From contig NC_090178.1 of NCBI RefSeq assembly GCF_024679245.1, positions 17,355,213 to 17,419,212 on the forward strand: a stretch of DNA of 64,000 nucleotides, written 5' to 3'. The notes under the pieces are model-generated. The model ran no database searches, had not been told where the DNA came from, and saw nothing but the letters and a program-made list of their open reading frames with translations. Origin of the DNA: Pseudorasbora parva (taxonomy: Eukaryota; Chordata; Actinopteri; Cypriniformes; Gobionidae). Both the position numbers and the translations under genes were made by a program. The first letter of the stretch is position 1; each line of letters opens with the position of its first letter. Shown one piece after another: positions 48,545-61,154 of this stretch.

Positions 48545-49096
48545 TAGCCTAGAAATCTAGACGCACCCTAGCGGCAGCAAATTTAATTTGCCCGCAAGTG
48601 TGGTCTAGCAACTCTCAATTCCTATCTGAGCTGTATTCCTCAGAATCTGGACGGTCCAATCACATCGTGTAGGTAGGCTATAGAGTCGGCGGGCGGGGCC
48701 ATAATGACAAGGCCGAGTTGCGTTTGCGTGCTTCTAGTAACACAGTCTTCTAGTAAACACAGAAACTGGCGAACGGCGGCGGTCTTTCGAATCAGCTCTG
48801 CCCGCGCCTCCGGAAGACTTGGAGTTAAGCTTTCCTCTGAGAAAAGAACAAAGAGCGGCACTGAAGTCATTCTTAAAAAGGGAAGATGTGTTCGGAGTTT
48901 AGCCGACCGGATACGGCGAATGTTTAATCAGTCAGCGAGCTCCCCTTCACCGTCGTTGCTCCGGTTGGTGTACCGCTATCCTATCGCGTGCAGAGGGAGT
49001 TTGAAAGACAACCGTTTATCCCGCCCCTTGGACTGAGCCCTGTCTATGGTGAGTTTCCAGACCAAACATCTTGATGTGGGTCTGGCTTGTCAGGCT
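48545..49096 (+). mobile_element. Repeat carrying a RecQ-helicase-like fragment (copy 2)
   Basis: Same ends as 31302-31848 (TAGCCTAGAAATCTAGACGC and TGGCTTGTCAGGCTA) and the same interior with substitutions and small indels. In the helicase frame the Walker A region contains a stop (TTG to TAG) and reads TGYGEC, so this copy is dead as well. Confidence 0.78.
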
Positions 49097-49298
49097 AGAG
49101 ATGGAGAGTAAAGCACAGGCAAAGAGTTACTGTAGGTGGTGTAAAAAGCTCTGAGACATTATGTTTAAAGCGTTAGTTCAACCAAAAATGAAAATTCGGT
49201 CATTAATTACTCACCCTCATGCCGTTCGACACCTGTAAGACCTCCATTCATCTTCGGAACACAAATTAAGATATTTAAGTTGAAATCCGATGGCCTAA

Positions 49299-50341
49299 AG
49301 CAGCACTTGGCAACTTTTGCTATCGGGGTCCCCCTACAGTTGGGAAAAAATAATGTCCTCAACTACTGTCATAAGCTCTGTCATTCTACAACAGGGGATG
49401 CCATCGTGCATGCATTTGTTGACATGACAACCCTGATGGCCCTGAACTAATAATGCGTTGGTCGTCTCATAACCCGCGGACCCCGTATGTCTATTTAATG
49501 GTCGTGGGTGGGGGGCGGGTTGTAAAAATATATACAGTGGTGCGGGGCGGGCCAAATAACTTCATAAAAGCGGCCCGCGGGTTGGTGCAGCACTAACAGT
49601 TACCCTGAACACTGCAGGAGGAGTTCACATGCAGGTGTTCTTCTGGCGTCGCGTGTGAAATGTCTTCATCCCAGGTACAGTCAGTGGCATGTTTCAGCAT
49701 GTCATATGAATATAATATCACAGGTGTTATTTTTTTCAAACGCCAAATAATCACGATGCTCACGTTTACAAGCCAGCATCATTATAGTAGTCTATTGGTT
49801 ACCATTTTACAGAATCTATATGATACTTCAATTCAATGTTTGAGTGATTGAGTGTTAGGTAATCACCATAACAAGCAGGACAGCATCGATCGAGCAAACG
49901 CTGGTCCAATGTTGATCCTCGTCCTGCCTTTAATCCCATCACTTTTTCGTTTCCTCTTATTTCTTTCCTCCAACAAAACCTTTTCTTTCTTATTTGTCTG
50001 TGCTGCTTCGGACATGACTATATTATCCGACGAGCAAAGTTGGGCTCGCACGTCCGAATTTAAGGAAGTGTGGGTGTTGGTGGAAGTGACGTATATGCCG
50101 TAAAGCAGTCGAATTTTGGAGTTCTTTTTGTTCTCGGGTTACTACCCGAAACCCGAAGTTTAAAAGTACGATTAAAAATCTATTTTAATCGTACTTTTAA
50201 ACTTCGGGTTTCGGGTTACAATACAGACCCCATCAAGATATGGCAGACGTGTTGTTCAACCTATTGTAAGTCGATGTATCATCACAAGAGTCTTGAAAAT
50301 ATATTATGAAGGTTGAAAAGTTACCTAGTGCAGCTTTAAAG
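49299..50341. other. Insertion splitting the left arm of the fold-back MITE
   Basis: Defined by the break in arm pairing. It starts near CTAAAGCAGCACTTGGCAAC and ends CTAGTGCAGCTTTAAAGG; the right tip resembles the TTTAAAGGTGCACTATG family. The interior includes a GC-rich patch (49495-49580), an unremarkable stretch, and the perfect hairpin at 50144-50216. It is possibly more than one insertion. No transposase is recognised. Confidence 0.55.
50144..50216. repeat. Perfect 34-bp inverted repeat, 5-bp loop
   Basis: 50144-50177 (begins ACCCGAAACCCGAAGTTTAA) is the exact complement of 50183-50216. The loop is ATCTA. It would extrude as a near-perfect cruciform. Confidence 0.95.
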
Positions 50342-50465
50342 GCCCATATTGACACAATGTCATTTCCTCTCTCAAGACCAATAAAAGGCACTTAAGACGT
50401 TACAAAGCCCATCTCACTACAGTGGCTCTACAATCATTTTATGAAGAGACGAGAATAGTTTATGC

Positions 50466-50860
50466 GCAAAAAAAAAAAAAAAAAAAAAAAAACGGACCCA
50501 CTTTATATAAGGTGGCTTTAACTACTATGTACTAACATTGTAACTAATCATTTGATACAATGCACTTATTGTGTACATACATGTTTCTACATTGTACTTA
50601 CATTTTAAAAATACCTGCATGTAATTACGTCTGTAATTAATTTCTGTAGTTACATTTGTAATTACACTTTTGACACTTTCCTAACACCTGACCCTACCCT
50701 TAAACTGACCCATACCACCACACCTGTCCCTAACTCTACCCGTATCTCACCTCAATATCAGCAAAGGTGTTTTACAATACAATTTGAACACAGTAAGTAC
50801 ATTGTACTTATTTTTTGATGTAAGTACATAGTCAAAAAAAGAAAGTACCGACTTATATAG
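50466..50860. repeat. A-run and dispersed repeat in the MITE loop
   Basis: A 20-plus-base A run (about 50468-50491) is followed by CCACTTTATATAAGGTGGC and TACATGTTTCTACATTGTAC phrases, then CTGACCCATACC, a fish dispersed-repeat style. It ends at AAGTACATAGT. Non-coding. Confidence 0.6.
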
Positions 50861-50861
50861 T

Positions 50862-51012
50862 GATGGGCCGATTTTAAAACAAAGATTCGAATGGTTATGA
50901 ATCAGCTTATAGATTCATGATTCAGATCGCCAATGTCACGTGATTCCGAATCCTGAATCGATACAGTGATTCATATCGGTTCGAAACTTTGTTTTGAAAT
51001 CCGCCCATCATT
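50862..51012. repeat. Core hairpin of the fold-back MITE copy 3
   Basis: GATGGGCCGATTTTAAAACA pairs with TGTTTTGAAATCCGCCCATC across GATTCATGATTCAGATCGCC. The same core is found at 8340-8515, 32020-32110 and 61455-61800. Confidence 0.82.
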
Positions 51013-51272
51013 ATATAAGTCATTATTTAGTTATTTGCGCACAAAAACTATTCTCGTCGCTTCATAAAATGATTGTAGAACCACTGTTGTGAGATGGACT
51101 TTATAACAATGTCTTTAGTGCCTTTTATGGGTCTTGAGAGAGGAACATTGGTTTCAATGAAGGCCTGTCTGAGCCATCGGATTTCAACAAAAATATCTTC
51201 ATTTGAGTTCTGAAGATGAGGTCTTAATGTATTAATGACAGAATTTTCATTTTTGGGTGAACTAACCCTTTA

Positions 51273-52854
51273 AGTGAAGTTTAAACTTTGTATTGATTTG
51301 AAGAACTTTGAGAAAGAAAAGGCAAAGAAAGAGAAGAAAGAGGAAGATTGTGTTATCAAATCATGTAGCAAATGTCTTGATTGATGTAGCAGCAGCACTA
51401 GAACACGGTGAGCAGCCAATCCAATTCCTGTCGGTCCTAATCTGGTAAACAACAACTTGCAGCTTATTGGTAAAATGTATCAATGCATGAACACAAAGTT
51501 TTTCCGTGACAAACATCAGCACGTCTGTCCATATTAACAGTATGACTTCAGTAGCATATTTGAGAAATAAACTCATCTCACTAGCTTTATTTAATGTTCT
51601 TTAACACCTGAAACACATCCGCTCTCTTAAAACAGCTTACATTTTCTCATTCTTCCTCATTCTCTTTCTCATCACAGAAACACACATGCACACACGGGTT
51701 ATTAGGGCTAATTGCAGAGGCGATGCTGCTCTCTTCCACAGTACAAGCAAAATCAAAGTGGAGCTTTCCCTCCTCCTTTTTTCTTTCTTCATGGGCTGCA
51801 ATATGCTTGTTCCCAGACCTCTTGTTCTAAGCACTTCAAGCGTCTGGTGACAATGAGGCTAGTTGTGGACCTCTTAAAATGCAATAATCTCCATATGAAA
51901 AGAAATGCGTTGTAAACGCTCTCTCCATACATTAAAAGTAAAGTGTTTATGGTTAGCATTATCTTTTAAAGACTCATAAACTGCCAACGTATGCCACGCA
52001 AGTCTCCGCGGCTAATCCATGCAGAAATGCAGTCGTTAGCACAAAAGGGCATCCCATAGTGAGGAGCATATGCAAAAATCACTGCCACATAATAGCGTCT
52101 ATATCCTTAGGATATTGAGAGTGAGCCACCAGTGAATACAAAAGGAGCTGCCCTACCAATGGCAAACCTGGCGGTCACACGGCCTCGCTAATGCTAACAT
52201 CAGGGCTTATGGCATGAGGCTTGGAATACCTGTACCCCAGGAGAGATAAGCGAGAGCTGCGTTCAATCCGCTGCTAAGCCAAGTGTCCCCAGTGAGATGG
52301 CTCACCTATTGTCTATGCTCCTTATCATAATGTAGGCCATGTTGTCTTCCCTATTTCGCACCGACCATTCAATTAGCCCCCATTTCCATAGTAATTGAGG
52401 CAAGCGTTAGAAGGGTCAGCCATGACAAGGGGATGAAAAGTGCCCGACAAGACTTTTTTTAAAGGGCTCTGTTCGAGCTGGCACGCAGGCAGGGTCTTCA
52501 ATGATGTCTTTCTTTTTAGCAGTTGTTGGTCTTGTTAAGAACACTAGCGTAGCAGTTGTTAGCTATTTTTATGCACTATGTTCTACTTGTCAGGTGAAGT
52601 TATTTTTGGATCTTATGGTTCAGGTAGGCAAAGTATATTTGTGGAAAGGTAAAATAAATTCTGGTATGAGCTGTATATGCATATGACAGCACACGCTAGA
52701 ACCATTTGTATCTCTTATGCTAGTGGATATCAACTACAACATTAAATATTACCAGCATTTTCTTAGATTTGTCGGTTTGATTATTGAGGACACAAAAAGT
52801 TTGAGGACCAAACTATTTAAGACATGATTTACTTAAATTACCACTTTGTACACT
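51273..52854. other. Gene-less region, part repeat-poor
   Basis: 51900-52480 is mixed composition with no repeats and no long frame, a candidate for conserved non-coding DNA. No exon is recognised. Confidence 0.35.
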
Positions 52855-52864
52855 CAAAAACATT

Positions 52865-53080
52865 TGGATTTTTTTTCTGTCATTATTTACCCTTACTTTA
52901 AAACTTACTTTCTTCTGTGGACCAATAAAAGTTGAGAAATGTGTTTTTTGTCCATAAAATGGAAGTCAAAGGTCAAGAAAACTGTTTGGTTACCATCATT
53001 CTTCACAAATTCTTCTTTTGTGAGAAGATATTTTGAAGGTGATTTTATGATGACAAAATGTTTTGGGTGAACAATCCCTT
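52865..53080. repeat. Dispersed fish repeat related to the GTTAGTTCACCC ends
   Basis: Contains TTTCTGTCATTATTTACCC, TTGTGAGAAGATATTTTGAA and ends TTTTGGGTGAACAATCCCTT. Similar fragments lie at 30938-31020, 53836-53962 and 57549-57670. Non-coding. Confidence 0.65.
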
Positions 53081-53628
53081 TAAAGGTATGTAGTATTTTT
53101 GCAGTAAAATATCCAAAAACCACTAGGCCAGTTTTTGGCCAGCTATTTTAACTAAGGACCGGGACGTTTCAGCATAGCGTTTATTCTGCAGAAGCGCTTT
53201 TCTCTCAGCAGTGTGAACAAGTCAAAGCAGCGCCGAGCGAATGCACAGAGTAACGTCATAACATCATTTTAAACACACTTAAATGTATCTAATATGATAA
53301 ACAGAGCTGCTTTACCTGCTTTACCTAATCATGACCGGAAAAAGCGGAAGAGTATGCGCCCCGCGACTGTGTCCCGTCCCGTCATAATAAAAGTCCCGGT
53401 ACTCGCGAGCCGTGTGTTTGTTTAACAATCGCTCCAGCGGCCGGGCTCAGTAACGTTAATAACCGCATCCATCAACATGATTTCTGCCCGAGTCCTATTT
53501 TCCACCGGCTGTGAGGTCAAGACCACATGTCCTAAGATGCTGCGCTCACACTTGGCATCATCAAACTACGCCTTTGTTTAGAATAGACGCCCTCCAGTGG
53601 ACGGAAAGTTGCATAGTGCACCTTTAAA
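53081..53628. mobile_element. MITE with TTTAAAGGTGCACTATG ends (copy 2, inverted)
   Basis: The left tip TTTAAAGGTATGTAG and right tip GCATAGTGCACCTTTAAA are inverted partners. The interior is the complement of 34491-35130 (for example TGATAAACAGAGCTGC and AAGACCACATGTCCTAAGAT). It begins directly at the end of the preceding repeat. Confidence 0.8.
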
Positions 53629-55407
53629 TCTCAGAGTCATTTGAATATTCAAGTTTTGTGTCTCAAGAACCAATGACATGTGGCATAACTGAGGACAAAT
53701 CTAATGTGACATATATTGGCATGTCATATTATACTCAAATGTGAAATTTAAGCTGCGTTGAAAGAGATTTTAATGGAATAAAATCGTACATTTCATCCTT
53801 TTTATCAGACAAAGCTTTCATATGACTGATTCATTTTCATTGTATGGAAAAGATCATCGCCAACAGTCTGCTAAACTGCGTGTTTTGCGTTCCACAGAAG
53901 AAAGAATGTAGGGTTTGAAACGACATGAGTGAAGTAAATGAAGACAGAATTATTCCTTTAAAAAAAAATGATGGTATGTCCTGGTGTGGGCCTAAAGACT
54001 GACAAACCAGTCATTGTAAATCCCACATTAAACACAAGCCTGTCACATCTTCTAGTGTCTTCTCTTCTTTCTCATTTAACCGTCTCTGTCACTTTCTCAA
54101 TCTGTCTTTCTGTCGCTTTCTCTCTCTTTCAGAGAAGGAGTCACGCTGTCATTACTAGAACTTTGTTTCGCTGTCTTTCTCTGTCTCTTTTTCTGTCGTT
54201 CACTCTCTGTCTCTATCTACCTCTCTGTCAGAGATGGTGCCAATAACACTGGCAGTCAGTGCCAAGCTCTTATGTAGTTTTATGTACACCACCCCTGTCT
54301 GGCACGACGTATGACTGAAAGAGAGAGAGGGAGGAGGAGGAGACAAATAGAGAGAAAAGGAAACAGGGGATTGCATGCAGATGCAAGGCCCTTCTCGTTT
54401 ACAAATATGCAAATAGTGTTGCCTTTGTGATATGCAAATGAGAGATTACAGACCGCTAATTAGGGTCAAAAGAACTGTTCACGTCAATTAGGGGGAATAA
54501 AAAATGATACCCCGATCGGCTGGCCCTCTTCCCTCCCACCCCTCCACCTCCTACCCTTGCCGCTCACCCCTGCCATGGATATCCTTCCCTTTTGTCTTAA
54601 AAACAGGAACAAAAATGAGGACCAATAAAAGAGACATTAACACAGGGGGCGGCCAGCATATGCCTTCAATCGCCAATCTTTTATAAGATCGGTCCAGCTG
54701 CACCTCTATTGAGAGCCTCCTCCACCTCTTCCCTCTCCTTTTCCCTGCTATGTACCTGTCGGACGCGGTTGCACGAAGAGCGAGGCCTGGATTTGCATTC
54801 TAATGACCCCAACCCCACCATCTTCCACTCCCTTTGCCTGGCCCCTGAGAGGCAGCCCCTTGCATCACCCAGAGATCAATTAGAGCAGTCCCACCGCCTG
54901 CCGCTACTTGCGCCAACCTCCTCTCTCCCCTCGCTCCTCACGCTTTCCCTTCCCTCCCTTTCTGTTCTCTTCTGCCCTCTCGTTCCCTTAACATCCATCC
55001 GTCCCTCTCTGGGACGTACTGCTGCTCAATTGCTTCCTTCTCTTTCTACCGATGCCCCACGCGGGCCTTCTCACTCCCTCCTTTTCTTTTACACTTAAAT
55101 ATCTAGTAAGCTGCCATGCTGTTTACTGCCTACATAAGCAACATCATAACTGAATTGGACCTCAACCAATACAAATTGCACCCATCAAATGAAGCATTGA
55201 GGAAACTTCACTCCAAATTGATTTGAAAAGAAAGGTAATAGCATGTTTCTAAACGAATGACACAATAGGAAAGTTTTTCCAATGCTGGCCTTGAGGTACC
55301 CCTAAAACTGCACATTTTTAGATTTTTTTCTTACTTTGAATTACATAATTCAACTGGATAGTAGAATCTTTATGTCATGAAATTGTTGTTTAACCTGGGA
55401 TATCACA
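53629..55407. other. Gene-less region
   Basis: 53836-53962 is a fragment of the repeat at 52865. 54030-54380 is CT-rich. 54390-55100 is mixed, with Ser/Leu/Pro-rich chance frames. No gene is recognised. Confidence 0.35.
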
Positions 55408-55638
55408 CACACGGTTTCGCTATCTTTGTAAGGACTCTAAGCGTAATGATTTTATACTCTAAAAACTGTGTTTTTGATCCCCTTACAATACCCCTACCCC
55501 TTAACTTACCCATGACAGAAAACGTTCTGCATTTTTGCGTTTTCAAAAAAAAACAAAACAACAACCATAATTTAGTATACATTGTGGGGACCGCTGGCTG
55601 GTACAATGTAGCTGTCCTCAGGATTTACTAGCCTGTGT
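55408..55638. repeat. Decayed GGACACAAATGTG-family fragment
   Basis: Reads the family in the opposite sense: ATACCCCTACCCCTTAAC, TTACCCATGACAGAAAACGT and TTGTGGGGACC. It ends at a CA tract. Confidence 0.6.
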
Positions 55639-56230
<592 letters not shown>

Positions 56231-56399
56231 AGATGTGGCATGACACAAGTCCCTGACAGTAAACTGCCCTGTTCTATTTCTGACATACTCCGAGCACCTG
56301 CACTACTGGTAACGCAAAGCACAAGTGGATTCGCAATGGTCTGGTCGCTTTGGCACATTCAGTGTAGACACATTGTTATAATGATTAGTGATGATTAAT

Positions 56400-56605
56400 G
56401 GCTGCTGAAAAAAAGTAATAATTTATTTTAAAAAAATGCATTAATTCATTTAAAATTTCATTCATTCTTTTTTTTTAAATAAAAAAAACAATATGAATTT
56501 TTTACAGTATTTTTTATCAAGTAAACGAGAATTAATCAGCATAAGAGACTTCTTTCAAAAGCATAAAAAAAAAAAACCTTTTACAAACTTTTGAACGTTG
56601 TATCT
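56400..56605. repeat. Fragment of the CAAAAGTTTGGGG-type dispersed repeat
   Basis: Contains CAGCATAAGAGACTTCTTTC and ends ACAAACTTTTGAACG, the inverted terminal phrase. AT-rich and decayed. Confidence 0.6.
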
Positions 56606-59422
56606 ATGTTGCTTAAAATTGCAGATGGTATCATAGTTTTGGGACAGAACGTTTGTCTCTCACTCACGTCCTGGATTTTTTTTTTAGCTGGCTGTTCTGT
56701 CAATGTCCTCTCCTCTGATATCCTCCAGAGAGTGCTGAGCGGGAAGGTAACCCCATTCAGTATTGGCAGCAGGTCTGCAGAGCCACAGCTGGATCCTTCC
56801 TACAACCCTCCAGTCTGCAAATGTGGCCTCTTTCCCACCTCATCCCCTGCCAATCACAGGGCCAGCCAACCAGAGGATGAGCGTCAGATCTGGGCTTTAC
56901 ATAGATTTCTGATGCCAGTGATCCAGCCGATCAGTTAAAAAAAAAAAACAGAAGCCCCACTCAGTCCAGCAGTCCCAGTGTGCAATGCTGATTGTCAATG
57001 TGTTTAAATGCACAGTTGTGACAACTCATGACAGTCAAGGAAAAAATCTAAATGGGCAGATTGAAAAGGACAGGTGGTAAAGAAAGACGTGGGTAGGGAA
57101 AGCGAGTGAAAAAATGGGGGAAGTGAAGGGCAGATTAAAAGGTCAGGGCACAGAGCAGTCTGGTCTGTGTTTGCTCCCTCTCTCTCTGTCTCAGGTGCAA
57201 TCATTATGGAGGTCTGGGCCGCGGGTGTGGAGGTCTGCTGACTATGGAGCAGCTTCCATTAAAAGAGTCCCAACACTCCAGCACTCAGTAGCTCTCAATT
57301 ACTGTCTCCCTGCCCGCGCAGACTCCAGACACACTGTCACCCTGGAGAAAGAAAGAAACCAACAGAAAGTGGGATTATATGTATAACAACTGCTCTAGAT
57401 TGACTCAGACAGGCAGTGTGGCTGCCCTCTCAACTGCATCCACAAACAAATAAACAAATGTTAACATGCAGTATATATGTGCAAGTTTTTTTGCGAAGGA
57501 AGGTATTATTAGACATAAGGCCCAAAGGCATGTATAGTGAACATAAGAAAGAACAGTTCACTCAAAACAAAACAAACAAAAGAAAAAAATTCTGTCATCA
57601 TATACTCATCGTTCCAATCCTGTATTATTGTTTTGTTGCAGAACACAAGTGAAGATTTTAGGAACAATGCACTAGTAACTTTTTTTCTATAGACTTAAAA
57701 TAAACAATATAAAGTTCTATAGACTTAAAATTAAATAAAAAATAAAAGATGCATTTTTGTGCCTCAAAAATTATGCAAAGCACCATTAAACGTATACTCA
57801 AACTGGTCCATATGACTCATGGATTATACTTAACATTTATGAAGTCATACAGTAGCTTTACTGTACGTGAGATATTGTGTGAGAAGTCGTAGTTTGCTGA
57901 AAATGTTAACATTCCGTAGTTCTCCTTGGCATATTTATGAGAAAAGGGTCATCTTTGATTCATGTATGAATCATTCATTTGATTCACATCTTTTTGATTC
58001 ACTCAGATAAAAAAAAATGAACGACTGAGAATGAACAATTCTCGCACAAAGCTGTCACATGACTTCAGAAGACTTGATATACAGCTCACAAGTCAAATGG
58101 ACCAGTTTTATAATGCTTTAGTGGCGATTTGCATCCTTTTAAAAGCTTGAAAGTTCCTCATTCATTATAACTGTAGGGAAAATATATGCCTTTGGGGGGG
58201 GGGGGGGGGGGGGGGGAATCATTCAATGAGTAAATGAAGGAGATTTTGGCGGGCAATTGTTTGTTAAATTTTGTTACCAATATAGTGCTCAGCAGAAACA
58301 AACTGAGGGTGAATCAAAGCAACATCCTTATGAGGAGTGGCGTCTTCCTGGCTGCAGTGGTACAGTAGACTTCCAAATAAGTTTACAAACTCAGATAGAG
58401 AGGACTGAAGAACTATCTCAACCGCAATCACTGGCCGACTCCATGGAGAATGAACAAAATCGTTCTTCGTCCAACTGCAATGGATCAGACAGATTAGCCT
58501 CTAAGTTGTGAAATTTCCCCTTAGACTCAATGACCCCCATGGCTAAGGATTTGGGCCTGAAAGGGGGCCATGATGGGGGTGTCGGAGTGTCACCGCGAGG
58601 ATTAATGCTTCCCCACCCAACACACACGCACACACAAAAACGCGCAGATTTCTCCCTCCTCCTAATGATCTGTGAACCTCAGCTCTTCTCCTGCTTCCCA
58701 GCGCCTGTCAATCAAAGTCCAGATGGAAAAAGGAGGTTTTGGGGTTAAGGAGGTGGAGTAGGGCATGCTGGGAGGGTCAGGGAGGGGGGTGTGTGTGTCT
58801 GAGAGGGTGGTCATCATTCACGGGCAGCAGGCAGTTCCCAGTGTATTGATATGGCCGGCCAGAAGACGGGGCAAGGGAAGAAATTGTAAAAAAAAACGGA
58901 AAGCACAAAAATGGATTAGCATAACAGAGCCTGTCTCGTTAAAATGAGCATACCTCCCCTTCCCTGACACGTCTCCTCTGCGAGACCTTGGGCTGCTGCA
59001 TTTTCTGCTTCCACTTCTGCACCTTCATCAAATACTTATTTGTTTAAAGAAACAACCGATTGATGAGATCACAAATCATAAATTACGTATAAATGACTAT
59101 GAAATAAACATAAAATGAATGTAATGCGAGCTACTAAGCACCAAATAAAACACAAATGAGACACCTTTAATATCTCAAATGCTTCTCTTAGCAGCAATGA
59201 GATGAAACCAGAGAAGAAAAAAAAAGTCCAATCTCAAGCGTCTCAGAAAAGTTTCAGAAAATATATCGACAATATTTTAGACTTTCTAAAAGTCAAAGAT
59301 TCCATTATAACCTCAAATCTTTCTCATCAAAATATTTAACGCTCTATCGTTTTACTGCATTTCAACAATTGTCTCCTGTTTCTATATTCATTTCTACTAA
59401 CAAGTTTTACATTTAACATAAC
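56606..59422. other. Gene-less region with a 23-base G run
   Basis: 56640-57380 and 58260-58980 look single-copy; open frames there have no recognisable domain. 57549-57670 is a repeat fragment (GAACAGTTCACTCAAAAC). A G run lies at 58194-58216. Nothing else is supported. Confidence 0.35.
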
Positions 59423-60577
59423 CAGTGTTGCCACAGTTACTTTGAAAAAGTAATCTGATTACTTATTTAAAAAGTAACTTAGTTACTTTACAGATTACTT
59501 GATTTGAAAAGTAACTAAGATTACAAGTTACTTTATTAGTTACATTCAGCAGTTGCCGACAACACCCCCCTTCCGTCTCAACATAGAAATGACAACTATT
59601 TTTGCCAACACTCATTTCATTGGGAGTGAATTTTTAACAGTAACGTCAACAATGGGTGTGTTTACATGCACACCAGTAAGCTGATTACTAAAAAAAAAAT
59701 CAGGTTATTGAAATAATCAGTTTCCCCCGTTTACATGCAAACCAGTAAACTGACAACGCAAGTAAACCGCGCTTACAAGACTTTATAAATAAACGGGCTT
59801 ATATTTCCTTGTAGTGACGTCAAAAATAAACATGTCCGTATCTGACTGAGTTTTTCAAATGTTACGTCAGTTGGGATGTTAAATAAAGCTTACGCGTGTC
59901 AGCAGGAGATTTACGGCTCATTTTATCCCTCATGCAGTTCCAGATCCAGCGTTATGACTGAACCTCTTCTACTTCTGCTGCATGAGATGAGTACACATCT
60001 TTACAATTTTCTGGGTCTGCGTTTGTGATGTGTCCTTATTTCATGCAAAACGCTAGCTTGCTCTGTCTGGATGCGTTTAAATGTGTTAAAAAGTTTACGT
60101 TTTTGTCACCTATCGCACATGCGCACTTCAATAAGCCGACAGAAGCCATCAGGTTAATGGGTTTACATGCAGCGCGAAATCGGGGTAAGAGGCAAAAAAC
60201 TACCTGTGCCGACTGGTTTATGCTTACGCTGTTTATGACCGTACTCCGATAAAAGAAAACGGGTTACCGCGTTACATGACCATGTCGGCTTATTAGGCAT
60301 AATCGGCTTAAGAACGTAAATGTACCCAATGTATCTCTTGGCATTTTAAATTGAAATTAAAATATATATTTTCCTGAAAAAATATTCCCCCAGAGACGCA
60401 AGAAGAAAGCAAAAATATATATTTTTGTATTTTTTACCAAGGAAAATTAAAATAGTAACTCACAGTGGCTTGGATGATATTACTTTAATCTGATTACTGG
60501 TTTGGAAATAGTAACGCGTTAGATTACTTGTTGGAAAAAAGAAGTCAGATTAGAGTAACAAGTTACGGTCATCACTG
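59423..60577. mobile_element. hAT-type non-autonomous element with 8-bp target duplication
   Basis: Ends CAGTGTTGCCACAG and ACGGTCATCACTG are inverted, and AACATAAC flanks both sides exactly (59415-59422 and 60578-60585). An 8-bp duplication and CAGTG tips are typical of hAT elements. The interior is full of AAGTAACT/AGTTACTT phrases. It is interrupted at 59654-60327. Confidence 0.88.
59654..60327. mobile_element. Harbinger-like MITE nested in the hAT element
   Basis: The tips GGGTGTGTTTACATGC and GAACGTAAATGTACCC are inverted, with AAT on each side (59651-59653 and 60328-60330), fitting a 3-bp duplication. Interior phrases CAGTAAGCTGATTA and TTTACATGCAAACC echo the tips. A frame at 60025-60252 has no recognised domain. 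Confidence 0.7.
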
Positions 60578-60585
60578 AACATAAC

Positions 60586-61154
60586 TGAGCGTTACATGAG
60601 CTACACAAGAGCGACATCTGAGCAAGAAACGTGTCCTTCATGGGTGCCAAATCTGAAGCATTTTCTGCACACAGTCTTTGCAGTGGTTTGATCACAGTGA
60701 CAGAAGGTGAAAGGCATCTCTATAAATCACATGCTTTATGAGTCTTTTTACATCTGTAGTATGCGCTAACTGCTTCAGTGAGGCTTCATGGAGCATAACC
60801 AGCAGGAACAGGTGTCATGCTGCTCATAAGATGAGAGCGATCAATAGAACTGCTGATCATCTCAATCGATCCGTAGGGCCTCCAGCCGATAAAATCAATA
60901 AAGCATATGTATGCCTGCATGCCAAATGCTCCCTGCCTAATCTCTTACCACGGATCGCTTAAGCTCCAATATGTCTGCCAGGAAGACATTCTTAGAGTGG
61001 TTCGTGGATGAATACATAGTGCATATCCTGTTTGGTTTGTTTTAAACCTAAATATATTCCAGCCAAGAAGGTCTACTTTTATTATGGTGATTATTTACAC
61101 AAACCTTGATTGTGACATAATAAAACGGTCCTTGCTGAATGGGAAATTCTACCT
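60586..61154. other. Gene-less sequence
   Basis: Single-copy in appearance; no feature is recognised. Confidence 0.35.

Larger units (their letters stand above)
49167..51272. mobile_element. Fold-back MITE, GGGTTAGTTCACCC family (copy 3), expanded by insertions
   Basis: The outer arms 49167-49298 and 51168-51272 pair (AAGACCTCCATTCATCTTC against GAAGATGAGGTCTT; AAATCCGATGG against CCATCGGATTT). The inner arms 50342-50470 and 51030-51160 also pair (GACGAGAATAGTTTATGCGC against GCGCACAAAAACTATTCTCGTC). The left arm is split by about 1.04 kb (49299-50341), and the loop holds another inserted repeat. One CACGTG lies at 50937-50942. TTTAA lies at both tips. Confidence 0.82.

Noticed and set aside
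50144..50216. microRNA precursor or rho-independent terminator
   Set aside because: Perfect 34-bp pairing with a 5-base loop is atypical for a pre-miRNA, there is no U-tract terminator context, and the setting is a transposon composite.
54709..55098. 129-codon Ser/Leu/Pro-rich frame
   Set aside because: CT-rich, low complexity, no recognisable motif.
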